A DNA stretch of 64,000 bases from Pseudomonas putida (GTDB lineage Bacteria > Pseudomonadota > Gammaproteobacteria > Pseudomonadales > Pseudomonadaceae): assembly GCF_016406145.1 (NCBI RefSeq), contig NZ_CP066306.1:4030001-4094000 (forward strand), written 5' to 3'. Made by a program: the position numbers and the translations under genes. Of the stretch, positions 56,979 to 64,000 are shown piece after piece. The notes under the pieces are model-generated. The model saw nothing but the letters and a program-made list of their open reading frames with translations, searched no databases and had not been told where the DNA came from. How positions within the stretch are numbered: the stretch's first letter is position 1; every line of letters starts with the position of its first letter.

Positions 56979-57674
56979 ATGGTGGCAAACTCTCTCGATA
57001 GCTTTATCGTTCCTGACAAACATCGCCATAAAACCGCGATGGATTATGTAGTCGAGTCGCTACGGGAAGGCATACTTTCTGGCGCAATAGCCGAAGGCAC
57101 GGCTTTGCGCCAAGAAGAGCTCGCCTCAAAATTCGGTTTGAGTCGAATGCCGGTAAGGGACGCCATAAGGCAATTGGAGGCCGAAGGGCTTGTTACCTAT
57201 GAAGTCCATAAAGGCGCATCTGTAGCGATCATGACGATTGAAGATATTGTCGAGATCTATGACATGCGGATCATGGCAGAATGCACAGCCCTGGATTTTG
57301 GTTTTTCCAATATTGTAGCGAATGATCTGGCGCAGATGCATGACCTCGTGTCTACAATGGAGCAGGCAACAGATCCGCACCAGCTTAGCGAACTAAATGA
57401 AAGGTTTCATCACCTTCTTTATTCAAAAGCCAAACGCCCCAGGCTACTTGCATTGATTAAGTCCCTTCATGACTCGGTGGATCGCCATCTTCGTTTTTTG
57501 TTGACAAATCTCGACTACCACAAGAAATCGCAACAGGATCACAAACGAATTGTGAAAGCGTGCGCTCAGGGTGATCGCGAAGCCGCCAAGCAATATTTGG
57601 CCGAGCACCTTGCCGAGGGACGAGATTCAATCGTTACGTTTCTGGAGACACGGCGTCGACAGGACGCGCCTTAA
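56979..57674 (+). CDS. GntR-family (FCD type) transcriptional regulator
   Basis: This 231-residue protein has an N-terminal winged helix (LRQEELASKFGLSRMPVRDAI, EAEGLVTYEVHKGASVA) and a helical FCD effector domain (IYDMRIMAECTALDF; metal- or acid-binding type with ERFHHLLYSKA). The start is at 56979, or possibly GTG at 56982. Its 3' end overlaps the convergent ddl gene by 41 bases. It may control the island that follows; no operator is certain. Confidence 0.88.
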   Translation: MVANSLDSFIVPDKHRHKTAMDYVVESLREGILSGAIAEGTALRQEELASKFGLSRMPVRDAIRQLEAEGLVTYEVHKGASVAIMTIEDIVEIYDMRIMAECTALDFGFSNIVANDLAQMHDLVSTMEQATDPHQLSELNERFHHLLYSKAKRPRLLALIKSLHDSVDRHLRFLLTNLDYHKKSQQDHKRIVKACAQGDREAAKQYLAEHLAEGRDSIVTFLETRRRQDAP

Positions 57675-58728
57675 AACGGTCCTTCGATGCTGACGAGAGC
57701 GCATATTCCACCAGCGCTCCTACTAGCTTCTCAGGGGGATAGCCGGAGCACTCAAACATTTTCGGGTACATACTGGAACCTGTAAATCCGGGTAACGTAT
57801 TGACCTCATTGAGAATAATTGCACCATCCTCTGTCAAGAAAAAATCCACCCTGGCGTATCCCTTCAGTTCAAGGCATCTGAATGCTTGAACGGATAAATC
57901 CTGAATGCGTTCGACAATGTCCGGTGCCAATAAGCTTGGCACACGAATATCTGCTCCGCTTTTAGAATCATATTTCGCCTGATAATCGTAATATGCCTGC
58001 CCTTCCTTTTTAAGTATTTCACCCACCACCGAGGCGATCAAGCCTTCCTCAAGTTCGAGCACACCACACTCTATCTCTCTTCCACAGATTTCAGCCTCCA
58101 CAAGCACCTTTGCGTCTTGACATGCTGCAATAGCAAATGCCTCAGCATACTCCAAGGCATTGGATACCTTAGATACACCAATCGATGACCCCGAATTAGC
58201 GGGCTTCACGAAGAGCGTGCTGCTACCCAGGCACTCGACCAGTTCTTCCCAGGGGCGCATGAAATTCATGGCCCTCCATGGCCCCACAACTAGCCCAGAA
58301 GACTGGAGCATTCTCTTCGTAACATCCTTATCCATGGACATTGCTGAACCCAGCACCCCGGAGCCCACACAAGGCAAACCGCACATCGCTGCCAATCCTT
58401 GAATCGTCCCATCCTCCCCCCACCGACCATGCAGTGCCGGAAAGAGCAGATCGATCGCAATCTCCACCGTGTCGCTCCCTTGAGTTGTGTACGAGAGCGA
58501 GGGATGACCTGGACGTATTGAAATCAAAGGCGCCGACCGATCAACCTCGCCTGGAAACTGGCACGGCTCCCCCTGATATCTCCAGCTCCCCTCACGATCT
58601 ATCCCCACACAGTGCACACGGTGACCGAGGGCCATTAGCGCCGCGTGAATCATAGAAGCGGAGCGGAGCGCCACTGAGTGCTCTGAGCTCCTCCCCCCAA
58701 AAACCAATGCGATCACATTTTGTTTCAT
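57634..58728 (-). CDS. ddlA: D-alanine--D-alanine ligase
   Basis: This 364-residue ATP-grasp ligase starts MKQNVIALVFGGRSSEHSVA. Key residues are present: EHSVALRSASMI, the omega-loop tyrosine region YYDYQAKYDSKSGAD (Ddl-type, not VanA-type), and the metal-site motif NEVNTLPGFTGSSMYPK. It joins two D-alanines for peptidoglycan. It is divergent from the radical SAM operon (93 bases between starts) and convergent with gntR. It may be a second Ddl copy of the cell. Confidence 0.93.
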   Translation of the reverse strand: MKQNVIALVFGGRSSEHSVALRSASMIHAALMALGHRVHCVGIDREGSWRYQGEPCQFPGEVDRSAPLISIRPGHPSLSYTTQGSDTVEIAIDLLFPALHGRWGEDGTIQGLAAMCGLPCVGSGVLGSAMSMDKDVTKRMLQSSGLVVGPWRAMNFMRPWEELVECLGSSTLFVKPANSGSSIGVSKVSNALEYAEAFAIAACQDAKVLVEAEICGREIECGVLELEEGLIASVVGEILKKEGQAYYDYQAKYDSKSGADIRVPSLLAPDIVERIQDLSVQAFRCLELKGYARVDFFLTEDGAIILNEVNTLPGFTGSSMYPKMFECSGYPPEKLVGALVEYALSSASKDRFKARPVDAVSPET

Positions 58729-58821
58729 TTCGATAGACCTCGGCCTGGAAATTTTGGCTACTGTATCCAATATCCAACAAATATAACAACGGCTATTGCC
58801 GATATCCAGGAAAGGAAGACC

Positions 58822-60450
58822 ATGGCTTTAGAAATCACCAACGGGGGGAGCCTGGGCGAGCGTTCTTGCGAGTCCCTAAACGCCGCGCCGGATCTCCAGA
58901 TCAGAGCGATCGCGATCTCAGCACCAGAATGCATCAGCGGCTACAAATCAGGCAGGGCCTTGAACAGCACCGACCCTGTCAGCCTATTTAACGCATGCCG
59001 CTGCGCGGCAAGCCTTGCGCAAGAAAGGAAAGGCGCTTGGGCAAACAGCAATTGGGGGCGACCTGACAAAAAGCTGAGAGAACACTTTTTGCTCATGTAC
59101 TCACTGGATGACATGCATCGTCTCGAAAACTTAATACAAGTATCTCTTCCCAATATTCTGTTCATTGGTGCCATGACGCTCTGCATGCCTGGTGCAGTGA
59201 AATGTGCAAAACTCGCAAGAAAGATGCTCGGCGATAGAGCACTCATCATACTGGGTGGGCGACATATAAATGAAACGATCTACCTTTCTGACGAAAGAAG
59301 AAGATCACCTTCCGTTGTCAAACACCATCGAGCCTCGCCGGGGCGCCTTATTAGAGAGCTTGAGATCCCCCCACTTTTCGACGTCATAATTTCCGGCGAA
59401 GCGGAAAAGTTGATTGCAGAGATCGGAGAGCTTTTTAGTCGCTCCAATCATAACCCTACGACGTTCATTGCAGAAAATCTGGATACGAAAACCGAAGGGC
59501 GATGGATCGCTGACTTCCCGCGTATCGATAAAACACTTGTAAGTGATGGCAACCCCCTGCAGCACGACGAACTGCCCTCGGTAGTCGGTACGTTTGGGGT
59601 TACCGCTTCGTTTGATGTTTTCCAAGGACGCATGACCTCACATATTTTTAGCGATACTGGTCCTGGGTGCATCTATGACTGCACTTTCTGCAGTGAACGC
59701 CGGAGCATTGTTGGAAACATTCAAGAAATTCAAGGCGCCCCACGACGACTGTACAACCAACTCAAAGAGACAATTAGCGCAGTAAAGCAAGATCATCCCA
59801 ACAAGGGAGCAAGTGCATTCGTCGAAGATTCGATACTCCTTAGCGGCAGCCCAGTCGCAATTACTCAATTATGTCAATTGCTTGAGAAAGACCCGCTAGA
59901 AATCATTTTTGGTGGCCAATTCACGATTGATCAGATTCTTAGAAAAAAGGACTTAATTCAACGGCTAGCCAAATGTGGTCTGAGGTATGTCTTCATCGGG
60001 CTCGAAACGCTTGAACCACAAGAAATTGGAGGTATGAGCAAAGACGTTGACGGCAAAAAACGAACGTGGAAAGACCGATTCATACAAGCTCTGGACTTTA
60101 TGGCAGCAAACCACATCGATTGCGGGTGCGCATTACTGTTTGGCTTGGGTGAAGCGCATACCAGCCGCCGAAGTTTACTGAATGGTCTCATAGCGCTTAA
60201 GCGGGAGACCGGACAGCCTGTTGCCCTAAGCGCAAACTGGGCAGTCCAGCACCCCCTGCGGAGTTGCCGCGAAAGCGAAAATGAAAATTACTTACGCTGG
60301 GGCACTCCCGAAGGTGAACTGCTTGAATATTTCCACAGATTCGGTGAAGCCTCCCACGAGTACCCTTTACCCAATGTCTCTCCACCTCAGACTAGCGAAG
60401 TTAAAGAAATAATCCATCTCCTCAATGAGTTCGAGGCAATCGATGTCTGA
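58822..60450 (+). CDS. B12-binding-type radical SAM protein of unknown substrate
   Basis: This 542-residue protein has an N-terminal half with a Rossmann/B12-binding-like domain (ILFIGAMTLCMPGAVKCAKL, LIILGGRHINET, FDVIISGEAEKLI). It is followed by a radical SAM domain with the iron-sulfur motif GCIYDCTFCSERR (Cys-x3-Cys-x2-Cys) and later LRYVFIGLETLEPQEIGGMS. The start at 58822 follows AAAGGAAG. Such class B enzymes usually perform methylations or rearrangements. Its substrate is unknown, and it begins a four- or five-gene operon. Confidence 0.85.
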   Translation: MALEITNGGSLGERSCESLNAAPDLQIRAIAISAPECISGYKSGRALNSTDPVSLFNACRCAASLAQERKGAWANSNWGRPDKKLREHFLLMYSLDDMHRLENLIQVSLPNILFIGAMTLCMPGAVKCAKLARKMLGDRALIILGGRHINETIYLSDERRRSPSVVKHHRASPGRLIRELEIPPLFDVIISGEAEKLIAEIGELFSRSNHNPTTFIAENLDTKTEGRWIADFPRIDKTLVSDGNPLQHDELPSVVGTFGVTASFDVFQGRMTSHIFSDTGPGCIYDCTFCSERRSIVGNIQEIQGAPRRLYNQLKETISAVKQDHPNKGASAFVEDSILLSGSPVAITQLCQLLEKDPLEIIFGGQFTIDQILRKKDLIQRLAKCGLRYVFIGLETLEPQEIGGMSKDVDGKKRTWKDRFIQALDFMAANHIDCGCALLFGLGEAHTSRRSLLNGLIALKRETGQPVALSANWAVQHPLRSCRESENENYLRWGTPEGELLEYFHRFGEASHEYPLPNVSPPQTSEVKEIIHLLNEFEAIDV

Positions 60451-61618
60451 GATGACGCTTAGCAAACTGGCACAGGTTGGCCTATTCCCTGTAGGAGAAA
60501 TCCAATCAACACAAACGCCAGCTATGGAGTGCACCAGCTATTTAGTTGACAGCTTTGATCAGCTGCCACCTATCAATGAGGAAAGCCTGGCAGATACAGA
60601 CAACGATCTTTTCAATGGCCTGTACTATGGCGGCGTTGATACTCCAACGACCCGCCAACTCTCTCAGCGGGTGGCCAACATTGAAAAGGGCAAATTCGCA
60701 GTCTTAACACCCTCCGGGCAATCCGCCTTCAACCTACTGCTATCAACATTTGTAAAACCAGGTGATCACGTACTTGCTGGAGACACCACCGTTTACTCCA
60801 CACAGTGGCTGCTGACTTACTTTGAAAAGATAGGCGTAAAAATTGAATACTTCACACCCAACGACGCCGCCACTCTAAAGAACAAATTAACCCTAAAGAC
60901 AAAATTAATCATTTTTGAAAACCCCGGCGCATTCATGTATGAGGTCATGGATATTCGAGCAATTGTCAAATCACGACACGATCATCCAGCGTTAATTGTC
61001 GCCGACAACACATGGGCAGCATCAGTATTTCACCATCCCTTATCACTCGGCGCGGATATCAGCTTGATATCAATGAGCAAATACCACGGGGCGATAGAGG
61101 GCATATCTCTCGGAGCACTAACAACTAAGCGAAAAGATTTGTATTTAAACTTGAAAATCACATCCGCACTAATGGGCAACCATGTGAGCTCACAAGCCTG
61201 CTCAGCAGCAATTCGATCAATTAGCACACTGGGCGCTCGCCTATCGTTCCAAATGAGCACAACTCGCAAGGTGCTTCGAAGCCTCCAGCCAATGCCCCTT
61301 TTAAAACAAGTGATACATCCCATTCTCCAGAACACTGAGCTCCACCTACAAAACTCCATGATCACTGGATTCAACAGCCTACTCACCGCTGAGTTTTCAT
61401 GCTCTCGTGACGAACTGATATCTCGCCTAAACCGCCTAAACGTAATAAAGATAGGCTACGGATGGGGCGGTGCAATAAGCATCATTAATATTATTGATAC
61501 TCAAAACATGCCATCAGCAAAACGACTAGGTATTAACAGTGAATGCGCAAGGATATACCTCGGCCTTGAAGATCCAGATGAGTTAATTCGCGACCTTTCT
61601 AACGCATTCACCCACTAG
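60443..61618 (+). CDS. Cystathionine lyase/synthase-like PLP enzyme
   Basis: This 391-residue fold-type I enzyme of the Cys/Met metabolism family has GKFAVLTPSGQSAFNLLLST, VADNTWAASVFHHPLSLGAD (the aspartate that pairs with PLP) and the Schiff-base lysine in SMSKYHGAIEG. It overlaps the radical SAM gene by eight bases. The start at 60443 is preferred because GAGGCAATCG precedes it. Substrate specificity is unclear; C-S bond chemistry is likely. Confidence 0.85.
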   Translation: MSEMTLSKLAQVGLFPVGEIQSTQTPAMECTSYLVDSFDQLPPINEESLADTDNDLFNGLYYGGVDTPTTRQLSQRVANIEKGKFAVLTPSGQSAFNLLLSTFVKPGDHVLAGDTTVYSTQWLLTYFEKIGVKIEYFTPNDAATLKNKLTLKTKLIIFENPGAFMYEVMDIRAIVKSRHDHPALIVADNTWAASVFHHPLSLGADISLISMSKYHGAIEGISLGALTTKRKDLYLNLKITSALMGNHVSSQACSAAIRSISTLGARLSFQMSTTRKVLRSLQPMPLLKQVIHPILQNTELHLQNSMITGFNSLLTAEFSCSRDELISRLNRLNVIKIGYGWGGAISIINIIDTQNMPSAKRLGINSECARIYLGLEDPDELIRDLSNAFTH

Positions 61619-61654
61619 TCATTCCAACCGCAGCATCGCCTGCAAGGATAAGTC

Positions 61655-62533
61655 ATGCACAAAATAACAACACATGAAAACTTCGCATTCAGCGAAGATG
61701 AGCTTAAAAACAACATTTTCAGCTTCATGAATGCCTCCCCCTCAGATTCCGTTCACATTATGGCCGGCCACTTCATGCTATTTTATGACAAGCAGAGTGA
61801 TCGACTAGCGCCCGGCGTTTTCGAAGACATACAAGACCCCATATTGAAATCACAAGTCAAACAACGGGTGGGCATATTTCCCACCTACTCTTGGAAATTA
61901 GCAATAGAGCTCGCAGAACACCATATAGTGAGCAACAACAAAAACGCGAAACTGCTCCTTTTAATTAACGACTGGCAATACGTCCCAAGCGGCGATTCGG
62001 CTTGCGACTACAGGACCGAATTTTACAATAGCTTCAAGGAACTTCCAAGAAGCTACCTTGCGCATCTTAACTCTTCCTCAATCGTCACCACCCAAAATAT
62101 TACATGCAGCCGCAGACACGCACTTTGCTTCCCTGAGACCTGGTTGAAGAACCGTTTTCAAAATGAGGCCTCACGACTGGTAAAGCAAGGAAAACTCGCG
62201 AAACGATATATTCCAGAGCAACCAGACATGTCCGAAATCTCATTCACTGACGCTTCTGGTACCTCTTTACCGCTGGTCAGTTGCGGGATGACTGGCTGCG
62301 CAGGTGAAATAACTGAGATGATTTCCGAAGCCTACAGAGCAGGCGCTCGACTTTTGATTCTTCTCGCCCCAAATGAATGCCACGCCCCCATAAGAAAAGG
62401 CGTCGAAATCGCCCTTTCACTTTACGACTTCGAACCGTTAAGCGTATTGGTGGCAGATCTGGGAGGTAGTGGGGAGCTTACGACCGATTATATATATAGC
62501 AAAGGCATCCATATCGCCACCTATAGAACTTGA
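61655..62533 (+). CDS. Unknown protein in the radical SAM/Ddl operon
   Basis: This 292-residue protein shows no family I recognise. It is soluble and starts after AAGGATAAGTC. Notable segments are SVHIMAGHFMLFYD near the N-terminus, and near the C-terminus CGMTGCAGEITEM and LILLAPNECHAPIRKGVE followed by VADLGGSGEL. The last 100 residues could form a small alpha/beta domain. Position between two PLP enzymes suggests a dedicated catalytic or binding role. Confidence 0.75.
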   Translation: MHKITTHENFAFSEDELKNNIFSFMNASPSDSVHIMAGHFMLFYDKQSDRLAPGVFEDIQDPILKSQVKQRVGIFPTYSWKLAIELAEHHIVSNNKNAKLLLLINDWQYVPSGDSACDYRTEFYNSFKELPRSYLAHLNSSSIVTTQNITCSRRHALCFPETWLKNRFQNEASRLVKQGKLAKRYIPEQPDMSEISFTDASGTSLPLVSCGMTGCAGEITEMISEAYRAGARLLILLAPNECHAPIRKGVEIALSLYDFEPLSVLVADLGGSGELTTDYIYSKGIHIATYRT

Positions 62534-62543
62534 GAGACCAGTC

Positions 62544-63704
62544 ATGCCATCGAACTCATTAATCTATTTAGATGCAGCAGCCACTACTCCGTGCGCCGAT
62601 GATGTCATAAAAGAAATGATCAAATTCAATAAATCTAACTACGGAAATCCCTCCTCCACACACATTTTAGGCAGACTTGCACGGAGCGCCATCCTTGAAA
62701 GCGCTTCACATATTTCTGAGCTAATAGGCTGCACATCAGCTGAAATAATTTTCACATCAGGCGCCACAGAAAGCAATAACATCGCGATTCTTGGGAGCGC
62801 CCCACCCGACTCAAACAGCAATATAATCATCTGCCCCATTGACCATAAATCCAGCCTTTTAGCCGCCGAAGAATTGGAAAAGCGCAACGTAGAAATACGA
62901 CGAATGAAAGTCGATTCAAACGGCCGTGTCAATTTACCCCACCTACACAGTCTGCTGGATACCAATACATCACTACTTTCCATATCCTACGTAAACTCTG
63001 AAATAGGTACATTTCAAAACCTTGTAGAAATAAAAAAGGCATTAGAAAAATCAAATGCATTGTTCCATATCGATGCCGCTCAAGCTCTCGGCAAACTTCC
63101 TATAAACGTGAAACAACTTGGCGTGGATTGCGCTTCGATTTCAGCCCATAAAATTGAAGGCCCCAAGGGCATAGGTGCGCTCTATGTTTCTTCATCTTGT
63201 ATGTCTCGTTTGCGCCCTCTAACATTTGGCGGCGGTCAATCTTCACTCCGCAGTGGAACACTTCCCACTCAACTGATCGCCGGATTCGGTGCTGCGGCAC
63301 GCCGATTAAAGAGCAAGGATTACCCTGCCTCATGGGCTGCAGCGAAACAACTGAGAGATGCAATCCTTGAAACACTAAACAAGCATCAGATCTCTTACGT
63401 AATTAACTCTCCAGACAACGTATCAACACCTCACATCTTGAATATTTCCCTTCCCGCGATCCGCTCAGAAACCTTGATCAGCTGCTTGAGAAACGTCTGC
63501 ATCTCTTCCGGCTCCGCCTGCAACTCTAACAATCTTGCCCCCTCTTACGTCATCACTGGCATTGGGCACGACGCAATAAGAGCCAATAGCGCGATCCGCT
63601 TTTCCTTTACCAGCGACATGGACATCAAAACCGTTCGAAAAGGCGCAGAGTCGCTTTCACAAACAGTGCTGCAGCTTACCCAGCTAAACAATAGGAACAA
63701 ATAA
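62544..63704 (+). CDS. Cysteine desulfurase-like class V aminotransferase
   Basis: This 386-residue protein resembles IscS/NifS: YLDAAATTPCADDVI, the PLP lysine in ISAHKIEGPKGIGALYV and the sulfur-carrying cysteine in ISSGSACNSNNLAPSYV. It should take sulfur (or selenium) from cysteine. It begins 10 bases after the unknown gene, and the next ATG follows its stop by one base. A dedicated sulfur donor is suggested. Confidence 0.87.
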   Translation: MPSNSLIYLDAAATTPCADDVIKEMIKFNKSNYGNPSSTHILGRLARSAILESASHISELIGCTSAEIIFTSGATESNNIAILGSAPPDSNSNIIICPIDHKSSLLAAEELEKRNVEIRRMKVDSNGRVNLPHLHSLLDTNTSLLSISYVNSEIGTFQNLVEIKKALEKSNALFHIDAAQALGKLPINVKQLGVDCASISAHKIEGPKGIGALYVSSSCMSRLRPLTFGGGQSSLRSGTLPTQLIAGFGAAARRLKSKDYPASWAAAKQLRDAILETLNKHQISYVINSPDNVSTPHILNISLPAIRSETLISCLRNVCISSGSACNSNNLAPSYVITGIGHDAIRANSAIRFSFTSDMDIKTVRKGAESLSQTVLQLTQLNNRNK

Positions 63705-63705
63705 A

Positions 63706-64000
63706 ATGAATGAGTATATCGCAATTATAACGGGCGGAGACTCCTCGGAGCGGGAGGTTTCTCTTCAAACTTCCCAAGCTGTCTCACAATCGTTAGAAAT
63801 TTCTCAAATCCGCCATGAGATCTTCACCATATCGGACTATAGAGAATTGCTTCGTTTAGACCTTGCCAAATTTACTAGAGTCTTCTTGGCGCTTCATGGC
63901 GGCTTCGGCGAAAACGGGATGGCACAAGCATATTTAGAAGGGCAAGGCATCCCATATAATGGGCCCTCCCCACAAACCAGCGCAATTTGCATGAACAAGC
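63706..64000 (+). CDS. Second D-Ala-D-Ala ligase-like ATP-grasp protein (partial)
   Basis: The window ends after 98 codons. The visible N-terminus, MNEYIAIITGGDSSEREVSL, has the Ddl glutamate motif, and LALHGGFGENGMAQAYLEGQ and GPSPQTSAICMN match the Ddl substrate-binding fold. It differs clearly from the ligase at 57634. Its start follows the desulfurase stop by one base, so it is translationally coupled. It could make a dipeptide or amide product. Confidence 0.85.
   Translation, partial: MNEYIAIITGGDSSEREVSLQTSQAVSQSLEISQIRHEIFTISDYRELLRLDLAKFTRVFLALHGGFGENGMAQAYLEGQGIPYNGPSPQTSAICMNK

Noticed and set aside
58777..58805. Sigma-28-like -10 GCCGATAT before the radical SAM gene
   Set aside because: The -35 (TAAA) part is missing at the required distance, so a FliA promoter is not supported.

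Overview
The window looks like chromosomal DNA of a fluorescent pseudomonad of the Pseudomonas putida group. It is GC-rich. It is dotted with inverted REP-type pairs built on the cores GCGACACAAGGCCGCTCC and GCCGGCAAGCCGGC. It carries the Pseudomonas-type flagellar/chemotaxis order flhA-flhF-flhG-fliA-cheY-cheZ-cheA-cheB-motC-motD-parC-parP-cheW and a complete System I cytochrome c maturation operon. Nearly all start choices below were checked against ribosome-binding sites, spacing and family starts. Species placement is inference.

Region 1 (1-11.3 kb) is a purine/glyoxylate catabolic block: a Tsx-like nucleoside porin, a DUF808 membrane protein, a RutR-like TetR regulator, a GlcG/HbpS-like protein, then gcl-hyi-glxR-ttuD-pykF (glyoxylate to tartronate semialdehyde, glycerate, phosphoglycerate and pyruvate) and a urea transporter. 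Region 2 (11.3-18.2 kb) is accessory: an orphan RHS-tip protein, a rearranged remnant of urea transporter plus RHS, a K+ channel with a zinc-ribbon tail, and a 1495-residue LRR-NEL ubiquitin-ligase-type toxin. Region 3 (18.3-30.3 kb) holds sulfate-binding protein, a methyltransferase, an EamA exporter with a divergent AsnC regulator, an NCS1 permease with a hydantoin/allantoin racemase-like protein behind a candidate sigma-54 promoter, and assorted oxidoreductases and small enzymes.

Region 4 (29.9-37.2 kb) is ccmABCDEFGHI plus a lipoprotein, all on the minus strand and tightly overlapped. Region 5 (37.3-42.4 kb) holds a FliK-like/FlhX pair and a 936-residue toxin combining a dermonecrotic-toxin-like N-terminus with a clostridial-toxin-type glycosyltransferase domain. 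Region 6 (42.5-56.6 kb) is the flagellar/chemotaxis operon, read on the minus strand. Its cheZ appears frameshifted just before the CheY-binding tail, and its cheA has a repeated linker.

Region 7 (57-64 kb) is an AT-richer island next to flhA: a GntR regulator, a complete D-Ala-D-Ala ligase, a B12-type radical SAM protein, a cystathionine-lyase-like PLP enzyme, an unknown protein, a cysteine desulfurase-like enzyme, and the start of a second Ddl-like ATP-grasp ligase cut by the window edge. This is the best candidate for an undescribed system. It looks like a small biosynthetic pathway, probably for an unusual sulfur-containing or D-amino-acid-containing compound, with a Ddl copy that could give self-protection.

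No rRNA, tRNA, CRISPR array, complete insertion sequence or replication origin was recognised.
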